A DNA stretch of 64,000 nucleotides from Isoptericola jiangsuensis (GTDB taxonomy: Bacteria > Actinomycetota > Actinomycetes > Actinomycetales > Cellulomonadaceae). The stretch lies in assembly GCF_002563715.1 (NCBI RefSeq), contig NZ_PDJJ01000001.1, positions 248,001 to 312,000 of the forward strand, in the 5' to 3' direction. This document shows, piece by piece, positions 43,563 through 52,467 of the stretch. Position 1 is the first letter of the stretch, and every line of letters begins with the position of its first letter. Made by a program: the position numbers and the translations under genes. The notes below the pieces were generated by a model that worked only from the letters and a program-made list of their open reading frames with translations, searched no databases and was not told the origin of the DNA.

Positions 43563-44545
43563 CCCGGCCCGCCCCCCGCCGTCCCGTGGGTCGCGCCGCC
43601 GCGGCGCTCGCCGCGCTGGCGTTCGCCGGGGCCTCCCTGGCGGCCTGCACCGGCGCCGACGACCGCTGGGTCGACGAGCTGCCCGGCACCCTCACCATCG
43701 CCACCGGCGGCACGACGGGGATCTACCACGGCTACGGTCAGGCGCTCGCCGCCGTCCTGGAGGACCGCTACGGGATCGACGTGGAGGTGCTGGAGACCGG
43801 GGGGTCGGTGGAGAACCTCCACCTGGTCGCGGACGGCACCGCCGACCTCGCGTTCACCGCGGCCGACGCCCTGGAGGACGCGGCCGTCGGCCGCGGCGAC
43901 TTCGACGAGCCCGTGGACGTGCGCGCCCTCGCGCGCGTCTACGACGACTTCGAGCACCTCGTGGTGCCCGCCGGGTCGGACGTCAAGGACGTCACCGACC
44001 TGCGCGGCCTGCGCGTGTCCACCGGGGCGTCGCGGTCGGGGACGTCCCTCATCGCCGACCGGGTCCTCACCGCGGCGCACGTCGACGTCACCGACCTGCA
44101 GGTGTCCGAGCTGGGGATCACGGAGTCGATCGACGCGCTGCGCGACGGCACGATCGACGCGTTCTTCTGGTCGGGCGGCCTGCGCACGCCGGGCCTCGTC
44201 GAGCTCGCCGAGGAGATGCCGCTGCGCCTCGTGCCGCTCGCGGACGTCGTCGACCCGATGCGGGCGGAGCACGGCGACGGCTACCGGCACGGCGTGGTGC
44301 CCGAGGGCGTCTACGGGTCGACGGCGGACGTCGAGACCCTCGCCGTGCCGAACGTGCTGGTGGTGCCCGCGGGCATGCCCGACGACGTGGCGTACGGCCT
44401 CGTGGCCACGCTGTTCGGGAACAGGGGAACCCTGGCGGGGCAGGTGCCGTCGGCCGCCCTTCTCGACCGTACCCGGTCCATCTACACGGCCCCCGTGGAC
44501 CTGCACCCGGGGGCGGAGCGGTACTACCGGGACAGCAAGATCTGA
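43559..44545 (+). CDS. TAXI-family TRAP solute-binding lipoprotein, without TRAP permease
   Basis: 328 aa. Signal peptide with lipobox LAAC, then the TAXI fold: TLTIATGGTTGIYHGYGQAL, VLETGGSVENLHLVADGTADLAF (split), VTDLRGLRVSTGASRSGTSLIAD, LGITESIDALRDGTIDAFFW, YGSTADVETLAVPNVLVVP. TAXI proteins normally feed a TRAP transporter, often for glutamate or dicarboxylates. No DctQ/DctM-type gene is in the window. Coupling to a kinase suggests a periplasmic-type ligand sensor. Confidence 0.9.
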   Translation: MTRPAPRRPVGRAAAALAALAFAGASLAACTGADDRWVDELPGTLTIATGGTTGIYHGYGQALAAVLEDRYGIDVEVLETGGSVENLHLVADGTADLAFTAADALEDAAVGRGDFDEPVDVRALARVYDDFEHLVVPAGSDVKDVTDLRGLRVSTGASRSGTSLIADRVLTAAHVDVTDLQVSELGITESIDALRDGTIDAFFWSGGLRTPGLVELAEEMPLRLVPLADVVDPMRAEHGDGYRHGVVPEGVYGSTADVETLAVPNVLVVPAGMPDDVAYGLVATLFGNRGTLAGQVPSAALLDRTRSIYTAPVDLHPGAERYYRDSKI

Positions 44546-44581
44546 CCGGGTGAGGTCCGCCCGGATCTCGCGCGCCGAATC

Positions 44582-44595
44582 GTGACGTGTGTCAC
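44582..44595. promoter_or_regulatory. Possible CRP/GlxR-type operator
   Basis: GTGA-CGTGTG-TCAC inside CGTGACGTGTGTCACG, a perfect dyad matching the core of the CRP/GlxR half-site pattern, 10 nt before the ATG of the small membrane protein gene. Position over the start site would suit repression. One site alone is weak evidence. Confidence 0.35.
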
Positions 44596-44604
44596 GCTTC
44601 GACC

Positions 44605-45036
44605 ATGATCCGACTTCTGGCCCGGACCGCGATCTTCCTCGTCGCGGCAGCGATCGGCATCGTGCTCACCGACGTGCTCTTCAACGCCTTCGGGTGGGAG
44701 ACGTTCGACGTCGACTGGGGCAACCCGCTGGCGTTCGTCCTCGCGGTGGTGATCTTCGCGCTCGGCCAGGCGATCCTGTCGCCCTTCTTCGCGCAGATCG
44801 CCCGGCGCAACGCCCCCGCCCTGCTCGGGGCCGTCGGCCTGGTGACCACCTACGTGGCGATCTTCCTCGCGGCGCTCATCGCGCCCGAGGGGCTCGACGT
44901 CGCCGGTTGGCAGGGCTGGGTGCTCGGCCCGATCATCGTCTGGCTCGTGACGATGCTCGCGACGTTCCTGCTGCCCGCGTTCATGCTCAAGGAAGCCCTC
45001 CAGGGCGACCGCGAGCGCGGCCGCGACGACGCCTGA
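44605..45036 (+). CDS. Small multi-spanning membrane protein
   Basis: 143 aa, ATG 6 nt after CACGCT. Four membrane segments (about 4-24, 43-65, 72-95 and 103-128) with few charged residues between them, and a short basic C-terminus. No family recognised with confidence. It resembles small phage-holin-like/DUF actinobacterial membrane proteins. It is followed after 7 nt by lhgO and may be cotranscribed. Confidence 0.7.
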   Translation: MIRLLARTAIFLVAAAIGIVLTDVLFNAFGWETFDVDWGNPLAFVLAVVIFALGQAILSPFFAQIARRNAPALLGAVGLVTTYVAIFLAALIAPEGLDVAGWQGWVLGPIIVWLVTMLATFLLPAFMLKEALQGDRERGRDDA

Positions 45037-45043
45037 CCCGCCG

Positions 45044-46246
45044 GTGGGCGAGTCCTCGACCACGTTCGGGGTGGTCGGCGGGGGGATCGTCGGCCTGGCC
45101 GTGGCCCGCGAGATCCTGCGCCGCCGCCCCGACGCCGACGTCACCGTGCTGGAGGCCGAGGACACGCTCGGCGCGCACCAGACCGGGCACAACTCCGGCG
45201 TCGTGCACGCCGGCATCTACTACCGTCCCGGCAGCCTCAAGGCCGACCTGTGCACCCGCGGCCGGGCCCTGCTGCACGAGTACTGCACGGAGCACTCCCT
45301 GCCGTACGACGAGGTCGGCAAGCTGGTCGTCGCCGTCGACCCGGCCGAGAGGGCCCGGTTCGACGCCCTGGAGGGCACCGCGCGCGCCAACGGCGTCCCG
45401 GGCCTGCGACGTGTGGACGGCGCGGGGATCCAGGAGATCGAGCCCCACGCGACCGGGCTCGCGGCCCTGCACTCCCCGCACACCGCCATCACCGACTTCG
45501 TCGCGGTCTGCCGGCGCCTCGCCGCGGACGTCGAGGCGGGCGGCGGCCGGGTGCTGCTGTCCTCCCGGGTCACGTCCGTGGAGCGCACCGCGGGTCGCAG
45601 CGTCGTCCGGGCGGGCGGCCGCGAGCACCGTGTGGAGCGGCTCGTGGTGTGCGGCGGCCTGGAGTCCGACCGGCTCGCGGCGATGGTCGGGGGCGGGCGC
45701 GGGCCCGTCGTCGTCCCGTTCCGCGGCGAGTACCTGACCGTGCGGCCCGCCAAGCGCGACCTCGTGCGCGGCATGGTCTACCCCGTGCCCGACCCGCGCT
45801 ACCCGTTCCTCGGCGTGCACTTCACCCGGACCGTCACGGGGGCGCTGGAGGTCGGCCCGAACGCGGTGCTCGCCCTGCACCGGGGGTCGTACCGGCGGTT
45901 CGCCGCGTCGCCGCGGGACGTCGCCACGACCCTCGCCTGGCCGGGGTTCTGGCACATGGCCGCCCGGCACTGGGTCACGGGCGTGCGGGAGGTGAAGGGC
46001 TCGCTGCTGACCTCCACGTTCCTGCGCGCCGCGCAGCGGTACGTCCCGGACGTCGGGCCCGACGACGTCGAGCGGGGACGGTGCGGGCTGCGCGCGCAGG
46101 CCGTCGCCCGCGACGGGTCGCTGGTCGACGACTTCGTCGTCGAGGTGGCTGACGGCGTCACCAGCGTCCGCAACGCCCCGTCGCCCGCGGCGACGTCGAG
46201 CCTCGCCATCGCCGAGCACGTCGTGGACCGCGTGCTGGCGGGCTGA
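45044..46246 (+). CDS. lhgO: L-2-hydroxyglutarate oxidase/dehydrogenase
   Basis: 400 aa, GTG start. DAO-family FAD fold: GVVGGGIVGLAVAREILRR, the LhgO hallmarks GAHQTGHNSGVVHAGIYYRPGSLKA (split), PFRGEYLTVRPAKRDLV, VYPVPDPRYPFLGVHFTRT, GPNAVLALHRGSY and NAPSPAATSSLAIAEHV. It oxidises L-2-hydroxyglutarate to 2-oxoglutarate and passes electrons to oxygen or quinone. It lies next to a kinase/TAXI sensor system that may respond to related dicarboxylates (inference). Confidence 0.92.
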   Translation: MGESSTTFGVVGGGIVGLAVAREILRRRPDADVTVLEAEDTLGAHQTGHNSGVVHAGIYYRPGSLKADLCTRGRALLHEYCTEHSLPYDEVGKLVVAVDPAERARFDALEGTARANGVPGLRRVDGAGIQEIEPHATGLAALHSPHTAITDFVAVCRRLAADVEAGGGRVLLSSRVTSVERTAGRSVVRAGGREHRVERLVVCGGLESDRLAAMVGGGRGPVVVPFRGEYLTVRPAKRDLVRGMVYPVPDPRYPFLGVHFTRTVTGALEVGPNAVLALHRGSYRRFAASPRDVATTLAWPGFWHMAARHWVTGVREVKGSLLTSTFLRAAQRYVPDVGPDDVERGRCGLRAQAVARDGSLVDDFVVEVADGVTSVRNAPSPAATSSLAIAEHVVDRVLAG

Positions 46247-46255
46247 CCGCACCGG

Positions 46256-47173
46256 TCAGGCGTGCGTCGGGTGCTCGTGCTCCGGATGGGTGTCCGGCTC
46301 CACCTGGAACGTCGTGTGCTCCACCCCGAAGTGCTCCGCGACGCACTCCTGGAGCTCGTCGAGGATGCGGCCCGCGTGCCCGTCGGTGAAGCACCCGGAC
46401 TCGACCACGACGTGCGCCGACAGCTGGGGCAGGCCCGTCGCGATGAGGGAGGCGTGCACGTCGTGGATCTCGCGGACGTGCTGCACCCGCAGCAGGTGCT
46501 CGCGCACGTCGGCGAGGTCCAGCCCGGGGGGCGTCGACTCCAGCAGCACGGCGGCGGCGTCGCGCAGCAGCCGCAGGGCGCGGGGCAGGATCAGCGCGCC
46601 GATGACGAGCGCCGCGATCGTGTCCGCCCCCTGGAAGCCCGTGGTCATCAGCACCACGGCCGCCACGACGACCGCCAGCGACCCGAGCGCGTCGTTGAGG
46701 ACCTCGAGGAACGCGGCCCGCAGGTTGAGGGACGCGTCCCGGCGTGACGCGAGCACCCCCAGCGCGGCCAGGTTGCCGACGAGCCCGACGACGCCGAACA
46801 CGAGGAGCTCCGTGCCCGGGACGTCGGGCGGCGAGCTCAGCCGTCGGACGGCCTCGACCAGCACGAACACGCCCACGCCCAGCAGCAGGGCCGCCTGCGC
46901 GAGCGCCGCCAGCACCTCCGCACGGCGCAGCCCCCAGGTGCGGCGCGGGGTGGGGGGTCGCAGCGACAGGTGCGCGGCGGACAGCGCGAGCGCGAGCCCG
47001 GACGCGTCGACGAGCAGGTGCGCGGTGTCGACGAGCAGCGCCAGGCTGCCCGTGACGAGCGACCCGACGAGCTGCGCCGCCACGACCGTCAGCGTGATGC
47101 CGAGCGCGACCGCCAGCCGGCCGCGGTGCGCGCCCCCGGCCGGGCCGTGCGCGTGGTCGTGCCCGTGGCTCAT
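46256..47173 (-). CDS. Cation diffusion facilitator (Zn2+/Cd2+ efflux, CzcD-like)
   Basis: 305 aa. His-rich N-terminus (SHGHDHAHGP), six TMs with the zinc-site HxxxD pairs in TM2 (LLVDTAHLLVDASGLALAL) and TM5 (LEVLNDALGSLAVVVAAV), and a ferredoxin-like C-terminal domain (VQHVREIHDVHASLIATGLP). The HPEHEHPTHA tail may bind metal. It exports zinc or a similar divalent cation in exchange for protons. Confidence 0.93.
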   Translation of the reverse strand: MSHGHDHAHGPAGGAHRGRLAVALGITLTVVAAQLVGSLVTGSLALLVDTAHLLVDASGLALALSAAHLSLRPPTPRRTWGLRRAEVLAALAQAALLLGVGVFVLVEAVRRLSSPPDVPGTELLVFGVVGLVGNLAALGVLASRRDASLNLRAAFLEVLNDALGSLAVVVAAVVLMTTGFQGADTIAALVIGALILPRALRLLRDAAAVLLESTPPGLDLADVREHLLRVQHVREIHDVHASLIATGLPQLSAHVVVESGCFTDGHAGRILDELQECVAEHFGVEHTTFQVEPDTHPEHEHPTHA

Positions 47174-47261
47174 CGCGCGGGGTCCGTGCCGGGCGCGGTG
47201 CCGGTGGGTGCGAGGTCCATGGGTCCAGCGTGGCAGGTCCGGGACGGCCCGGGGGACGCCG

Positions 47262-48557
47262 TCACGGCGCGACGGCCGCCGACGGGGTCCGGGGGCTCTC
47301 CAGCAGGCGCGTCGGCAGGTCCGCCACCACGGTCAGCCCGCCCGACGGCACCTCGCGCACGGTGAGCGTGCCGCCGAGCGCGCGGGCCCGCTCCCGCGCC
47401 GCCACCATGCCGGCGCCGGACTCGACGTCGGCCGCCCGGGGCCCGTGGCCGTCGTCCGACACCGTGATCCGCAGCCGGCCGTCGGTCGCGGTGAGCCGCA
47501 CCACCGCACGTTCCGCGACGGCGTGCCGCAGCACGGTCGCCAGGGCCTCCTGCACGATCCGGTACGCGGCGGCGTCCACGACGGCGTCGATGCTGGCGGC
47601 GGGCACCTCGACCCGTGTCACGACCTCCACGCCGGCGGCCCGCACCGGCTCGACCAGGGAGGACAGCCCGGCCGGCCCCGTCGCCGCCGGGGGGACGCCC
47701 CGGGCGCCCGGCCCGCTCGCCGGGACGGGGTCGTCCTGGCGCAGCACCAGCGTGGTCGCGCGCAGCTCGTGCAGCGTGGCGGCGGTCGCGTCGCGCACGT
47801 GCCGCAGCGCGGTCCGGGCGGAGTCGTCGTCGCGGCCGACGGCGGCGCTCGCCACGCCGGTGTGGAGCGCCACCACGGTGAGGTTGTGGGCGAGCAGGTC
47901 GTGCAGGTCGTGGGCGATGCGCAGGTGCTCGCGGTGCCGGGGCACGGCGCCCTCGGGCGCTCCCGTCACGGGACGGGTCGGCGGCGGCGCCGCAAGGGTG
48001 CGCAGCCGCGCGCGCAGGTCCACCACGATCCCCACCGCCACGGCCGCGACGACGAGCGTGACGTCGAGCACGAGGCCGGTCGCCACGGCCGCACCGGCGG
48101 CACCCTCCCCGGCGGCGGCCGGGTCGAGCGCGCCGTCGAGGGCGGCCCGGTCCACGGCGAGCGCGACCACGACCACCCCGCCGGTCCACGCCGCGGCCCG
48201 GACCCGTCCCGCCGCGGCCGCCGCCCCCAGCGCGGCCACCGCCGGCAGGACCGTCGTCGCGGCCGGGACGTCGGCCACGGCTCCGGCCACGGTGACCGCG
48301 GCGGTGAGGACCAGCATCGTCCCGGGGGCGCGGCGGCGCAGCACCACCAGCCCGCCCACGACCAGCGCGACCAGCGCCGACCCGGCGAACCATGTCGGCG
48401 CCGCGTCGGGCCGGCCCCACGCGGCGAGGGCCCCGCCGGCGGTCACCCCGGCCGCGGTCGCGACCGCCAGGACGACGTCCACCCGCCAGGGGGACGTCCA
48501 CGACGTCCCGGCCGGGCCGACGAGCTCCGTGTCGTCCGAGGGGGCCTGCGCGGGCAC
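47262..48557 (-). CDS. NarL-type sensor histidine kinase, orphan
   Basis: 431 aa from the GTG at 48557, with TACGAT 6 nt upstream (leaderless). N-terminal half: five or six TMs, Ala/Val-rich. HisKA_3 box REHLRIAHDLHDLLAHNLT (phosphoacceptor His in the first part), then HATPase with the conserved opening YRIVQEALATVLRHA, SDDGHGP and GAGMVAARERARALGG. No response regulator gene lies next to it, which is unusual for this class. The partner must be elsewhere. Confidence 0.9.
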   Translation of the reverse strand: MPAQAPSDDTELVGPAGTSWTSPWRVDVVLAVATAAGVTAGGALAAWGRPDAAPTWFAGSALVALVVGGLVVLRRRAPGTMLVLTAAVTVAGAVADVPAATTVLPAVAALGAAAAAGRVRAAAWTGGVVVVALAVDRAALDGALDPAAAGEGAAGAAVATGLVLDVTLVVAAVAVGIVVDLRARLRTLAAPPPTRPVTGAPEGAVPRHREHLRIAHDLHDLLAHNLTVVALHTGVASAAVGRDDDSARTALRHVRDATAATLHELRATTLVLRQDDPVPASGPGARGVPPAATGPAGLSSLVEPVRAAGVEVVTRVEVPAASIDAVVDAAAYRIVQEALATVLRHAVAERAVVRLTATDGRLRITVSDDGHGPRAADVESGAGMVAARERARALGGTLTVREVPSGGLTVVADLPTRLLESPRTPSAAVAP

Positions 48558-48613
48558 GCCGTCATCGTAGGACCGTCCGGCCCGTTCCGCCGGACCGGGG
48601 CTAGCCTGGAACG

Positions 48614-49096
48614 GTGACCATGATGTCCCGATTGCTCCGGACCCGCTGGTTCGTGCGCGCGCCCATCCGGTTCTACCGCGCGGGCCTGGGGTGGCTGCTC
48701 GGCGAGGACATGCTCCTGCTCGAGCACCGGGGCCGCACCAGCGGCGAGCTGCGTTCCGCCGTCCTGGAGGTCACGGGCCGCGAGGGCCACGACCGCTACG
48801 TCGTCGTCTCCGGCCTGGGACCGCGGTCCCAGTGGCTGCGCAACGTCGCGGCGGACCCGCGGGTGCTGGTCTCCGTGGGGCGGCGCAGCCACGTCCCGGC
48901 CGTCGCCGTCCGCCTCGACCCGGACGGCGCGGCCGCCCACCTGGAGCGGTACGCGCAGGAGCACCCGCGCCGGTGGCGGACCTTCGAGCCCGTCATGGCG
49001 CCCTGGGCGCGCCCGCTCGCCGACGCGGACGGCGAGGCGGACTGGCGCCGCGTCGTGCCCGTCATCGAGCTCCGCCTGGAGCCTGCCGCGGACTGA
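48614..49096 (+). CDS. Deazaflavin (F420)-dependent nitroreductase family protein
   Basis: 160 aa, GTG start 6 nt after TAGCCT. Ddn-like split beta-barrel: FYRAGLGWLLGEDMLLLEHRGRTSGELRSAVLEV in parts, GPRSQWLRNVAADPRVLVSVG. The family binds F420 or FMN and reduces quinones or nitroaromatics. Specificity is unclear. The last 35 bp overlap the 3' end of the convergent gene. Confidence 0.88.
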   Translation: MTMMSRLLRTRWFVRAPIRFYRAGLGWLLGEDMLLLEHRGRTSGELRSAVLEVTGREGHDRYVVVSGLGPRSQWLRNVAADPRVLVSVGRRSHVPAVAVRLDPDGAAAHLERYAQEHPRRWRTFEPVMAPWARPLADADGEADWRRVVPVIELRLEPAAD

Positions 49097-49949
49097 CCGC
49101 CGCCTGCTCGATCTCGTCCGGGGACGGCGGGGGCGGGTCGTCCCGCACCTTCTGCGCGAGGACGTCGAGCAGGTGCTCGGCGTCGAGCTCGGCCGGGACC
49201 TCCGCCCCGACCGGGGACACGGTCGCCACGATGACGACGACGTCCTCGACCCAGGTGACCGCCGTCGTGACCCGGCGGGGCTCGATCCAGGACGGCAGCA
49301 CCTCGACCCCGGTGAGCGTCACGACGGGCGGGTCGTCCGGTCCGTCGCCCCGGGGGGCCGGGCACTCGTCCTGCTCGCAGTGCGCCGGCGTGAGGACCGG
49401 TCCGGCCAGCGTCCCGAGATCGACGTATCCGGGGCGCCCGCCGTCGGGCGCGGTGGCCAGCGCGTCGCGGACGCCGTGCGAGAGCCTGTCGAACAGCTCG
49501 CCCGCGCGCAGCGGCGAGTAGCCCTGGTCCGCGGGGAGCACGACGGTCCGGCTGAAGACGTCGACCGGTCCGGAACGGACGCCCTGGACGCCACCCTCCA
49601 GGGCGTCGGCGTCACGGGCGGACTGGCGGTTGGCCAGCACGGCGCGCAGACCGGGCACACGGCCGGGGTCCAGGACGGTCGGGTCGCCGGGCCAGCCGGT
49701 GCGGAGCCAGTCGTCCTCGACGGGGACGACACCACCCTGCGGGACGTCCGCCGCGGTGATCGTCCACGGGTCGGGGCGCCAGGTCCGCAGGTGGGCCACC
49801 GCCCGATCCCGTTCCTCGGCCTGTGCCTGCACCCAGGCGGGCGCCCACCAGGTCAGGGTGGCGACGATCAGGGCGACGACGGTCAGGCTCACCGCAGGGA
49901 CGATCACCTCCCCGCGGCACAGCAGCGTCATCGTGCGTCGTGCGGTCAT
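49062..49949 (-). CDS. Single-pass membrane protein, third gene of a WXG-like cassette
   Basis: 295 aa. Start ATG at 49949 overlaps the stop of the large helical protein. One TM (about residues 15-37, VIVPAVSLTVVALIVATLTWW) follows a short cytoplasmic start. The exterior part has a cysteine pair (PAHCEQDECPAP) and a strand-rich end (VTTAVTWVEDVVVIVATVSPVG) before a Pro-rich tail. No family recognised. The gene order suggests a role with a secreted helical protein. Confidence 0.72.
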   Translation of the reverse strand: MTARRTMTLLCRGEVIVPAVSLTVVALIVATLTWWAPAWVQAQAEERDRAVAHLRTWRPDPWTITAADVPQGGVVPVEDDWLRTGWPGDPTVLDPGRVPGLRAVLANRQSARDADALEGGVQGVRSGPVDVFSRTVVLPADQGYSPLRAGELFDRLSHGVRDALATAPDGGRPGYVDLGTLAGPVLTPAHCEQDECPAPRGDGPDDPPVVTLTGVEVLPSWIEPRRVTTAVTWVEDVVVIVATVSPVGAEVPAELDAEHLLDVLAQKVRDDPPPPSPDEIEQAAVSPRQAPGGAR

Positions 49950-52093
49950 GTGCTCTCTCCCAGCTGTCGTCCGAGACGTGATCCGAGGTCGTAGTTCTTC
50001 CCGAAGCCCCCGGAGAGCTCCGGGCCGTGCGGGTGCAGGGCCTGGTTGTCCGCCGCGGCCGCCTCCGGGGTCGCCCCGCGGGCGACGTCCTGGTCGACCA
50101 CCGCCCGGTAGAGGGGTTCGGCGAAGCGTTCGCGCACCAGCGGCTCGGTGCGGAGCACCTCCTCGCGCGCCGGGGAGACGGTGTCGGGGACCAGGCCGGG
50201 CAGGATCGCGCCGAGGATCGTCGCGGCGAGCGAGACCGGCGCGGCGGCCGGGGCGGTCGCGACGCCGAGCCCGACCGACGTCGCCGCGGCGACGGTGCCG
50301 CGACGACCGTCCACGGCCTCGGCGGCACCGATCACGGGGGACTGGATCGACCCCGCCACGAACGAGACGTCGTCCAGCGCGTTCGTGACCACCGTCTTGC
50401 GGTCCTCGCCGTCGAGCCCGCTGCCGGTGGCCACCTCGGCGCTGTCCGCGACGTACCCGTCGAGCAGGTGCAGCCAGCGGTCGGCGTCCGCGGAGCCCTC
50501 CGACGTCGCGGTGACGACGTCGCGCAGGGCGAAGGCGTCCAGGCCGGGCTGCACCACCGGCCAGGGGAGGTCGACACCCGGGCCGATCGTCCCGTCGCCC
50601 GCCTCGTCGACCCACACCCGCGGCAGGAGCGTGCCCGGCGTCGCGCTCGCCTCCTCGTCCGCCAGCTCCACGTTCTCGCCGAACGACGCGACGTACGGCC
50701 GGTAGAGCTCCACGACGGCAGCCCGGGCGACCGGGTCGACCGGCCCGTTCCGCCGCCCCACCGTCAGGAGCCCGCGGTCGCCGACGAGCTCGGTCGTGGC
50801 CGCCGACACCGCCCGCGCCGCGCGCTCCTGCGTCGGGACGTCGGCGCCCGGGCGCGCCCCGACCGCCACGGCTGCGGCGAGCAGCCCGGTGACGGCGACC
50901 CCGCCGTCGGGCCAGCCGTCCGGCGGCGTCCGGCCGAACCAGAAGCGCGAGCGGTCCAGCAGGGCGTCGGGGTCCGACGGCGCCACATGGTCGAGCGCGG
51001 CCCGCGGGTGCGCGGAGAGCCCGGTCGCGACCGCGACGACGACGGGGGCGAGGTCCGCCGCGTCGACGTCGTCCGGCCCGGCGGCGGTGCCTCGCGCGAC
51101 GAGGGCGTCCGCGGCGCCCGCCCACACCGCGGCGGGCAGCCGTGCGGCGCCCAGCAGCTCGCCGAGCCCGGCGGCGCGGTCGTGCGCGTCCGTCCCCGTC
51201 CCGACGCCCGCGACCAGGCCGTCACCCATCCGGTACCGCTCGCGACGGTCGGCGCTCGCGGCCCACACCCCGAGCCCGCCGGCGAGGGCGTCGGTCACGG
51301 CGGGTGGCGGCGCGGCGCCGAGGGCCGTGGACAGCGCGGCCGGGTCCACCGCGTCCCAGAACGCCGTCCACAGGGCCGGGTCGCCCTGGGCGGCGACGAG
51401 GGCGTCGAACAGGTCGGTGCGGGCCGCGTCCCGGGCCTCGGGGCCGCCGGTGAACGTGCCCGGCACGTCGGCAGCGAGGTCGGTGCCGCGCCGCCACGCG
51501 GTCGCGTGGTCGCCCGCTCCGACGCCGTGCGCGGCCGACACGGCGACCGCCCGGGCGTCCGCCAGCCCGTCGAGCAGCGGAGCCGCCTGCCGCGACGCGG
51601 TGTCCTTCGCGTCCCGCGCCGTCCGCCACGCCCGTTCCGCCGCGGCGACGTCCCCGCGTGCCTGCTCGGCCCGCACCCGGGCGTCCCAGGCGCGCTGCGC
51701 CACGTCGGCGAGGGCGACGGCCGGGTCGCCGCGCAGCGCGGCGGCCTCGTCCGCCTCGGCCCGGGCGAGCCGGGCCAGGGCGTCGTCCCGCGCGGACAGG
51801 GCGCGGGCCGCATCGTCCTGCTCGGTCGACAGACCGGTGGACCGGCGGGACAGCACCCCGGCGGCGGTGCGCAGGACGTCGGCGCACAGCGCCACGTCCG
51901 CCCCGAGCCGGGCCAGTCGTTCCCTTGCCGCCTCCACCGCCGCGGACCGGTGCCCCGCCAGGGCCTCGTCCAGGCGTGCGAGGTCCGCGCGGGTGCCGCC
52001 CAGCGCCCCGGCGGCCCGCGACGCCGCACCGGCCAGCGTGGCCAGCCCGGGAGGAGACCCGGCGAGCGGCGCGAGGTCGGCGTCGGCCGTCAC
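49946..52093 (-). CDS. Large helical protein, probable type VII-secretion-associated (EspA/DUF6571-like)
   Basis: 715 aa, GTG start overlapping the upstream stop. Residues ~1-200 are long Ala/Arg/Asp-rich helices (RLARLGADVALCADVLRTAAG, RARLARAEADEAAALRG-like), as in WXG100/EspA-type N-termini. Residues ~250-600 carry helical repeats (LFDALVAAQGDPALWTAFWD, RYRMGDGLVAGVG, DPDALLDRSRFWFGRTPPDGW in part). Near the end a hydrophobic Gly/Ala segment (ATSVGLGVATAPAAAPVSLA) precedes ILGAILPGLVPDTVS. No catalytic toxin motif is seen. Assignment to a type VII context is inference from fold and from the small partner gene. Confidence 0.6.
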   Translation of the reverse strand: MTADADLAPLAGSPPGLATLAGAASRAAGALGGTRADLARLDEALAGHRSAAVEAARERLARLGADVALCADVLRTAAGVLSRRSTGLSTEQDDAARALSARDDALARLARAEADEAAALRGDPAVALADVAQRAWDARVRAEQARGDVAAAERAWRTARDAKDTASRQAAPLLDGLADARAVAVSAAHGVGAGDHATAWRRGTDLAADVPGTFTGGPEARDAARTDLFDALVAAQGDPALWTAFWDAVDPAALSTALGAAPPPAVTDALAGGLGVWAASADRRERYRMGDGLVAGVGTGTDAHDRAAGLGELLGAARLPAAVWAGAADALVARGTAAGPDDVDAADLAPVVVAVATGLSAHPRAALDHVAPSDPDALLDRSRFWFGRTPPDGWPDGGVAVTGLLAAAVAVGARPGADVPTQERAARAVSAATTELVGDRGLLTVGRRNGPVDPVARAAVVELYRPYVASFGENVELADEEASATPGTLLPRVWVDEAGDGTIGPGVDLPWPVVQPGLDAFALRDVVTATSEGSADADRWLHLLDGYVADSAEVATGSGLDGEDRKTVVTNALDDVSFVAGSIQSPVIGAAEAVDGRRGTVAAATSVGLGVATAPAAAPVSLAATILGAILPGLVPDTVSPAREEVLRTEPLVRERFAEPLYRAVVDQDVARGATPEAAAADNQALHPHGPELSGGFGKNYDLGSRLGRQLGEST

Positions 52094-52467
52094 AGCGCGG
52101 TCGCCGTCGTCGGGGATCCGGCCGGGGGGCTGCCCGCGGCGGGACCGTCCGGACCGGGGGACCCGGCGCCCGGGCCCGCGAGGAGCCGCGCCAGACCGGC
52201 GACGTTCACCCGCTCGGCGTCGGCGAACCGCTCCGCGGCCGTGCGCAGCGCCCCCGCGACCGACGTCAGCGCCTCCACCAGGGCGTCGTGCCGCGCCGTC
52301 CATCCCGCACCGAGGTCGGCCACCGCGCCGTCCAGCAGCGGGTGACCGGCCGGCCGGTCGCCGCGGGGGTCGAGGTGGTCGCGGGCGGCCGCCAGCAGGT
52401 CGGCCGCGCCGTGCAGACCACGGGCGGCGGCCGCCAGCTCGTCGGTGTCGAGGGCGAGTCGGGACAT
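52090..52467 (-). CDS. WXG/EsxA-like small helical protein
   Basis: 125 aa. ATG at 52467, 7 nt after TAGCGT (leaderless), heads the three-gene cassette. Two helices, DELAAAARGLHGAADLLAAARDHL (split) and VADLGAGWTARHDALVEALTSVAGALRTAAERFADAE (in parts), separated by a short turn with GAGW in the place of the WXG turn. A Gly/Pro/Ser tail follows. This is the size and pattern of actinobacterial ESX partner proteins of the EspE/PE-like type. A secreted or chaperone partner of the next product is inferred. Confidence 0.6.
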   Translation of the reverse strand: MSRLALDTDELAAAARGLHGAADLLAAARDHLDPRGDRPAGHPLLDGAVADLGAGWTARHDALVEALTSVAGALRTAAERFADAERVNVAGLARLLAGPGAGSPGPDGPAAGSPPAGSPTTATAL

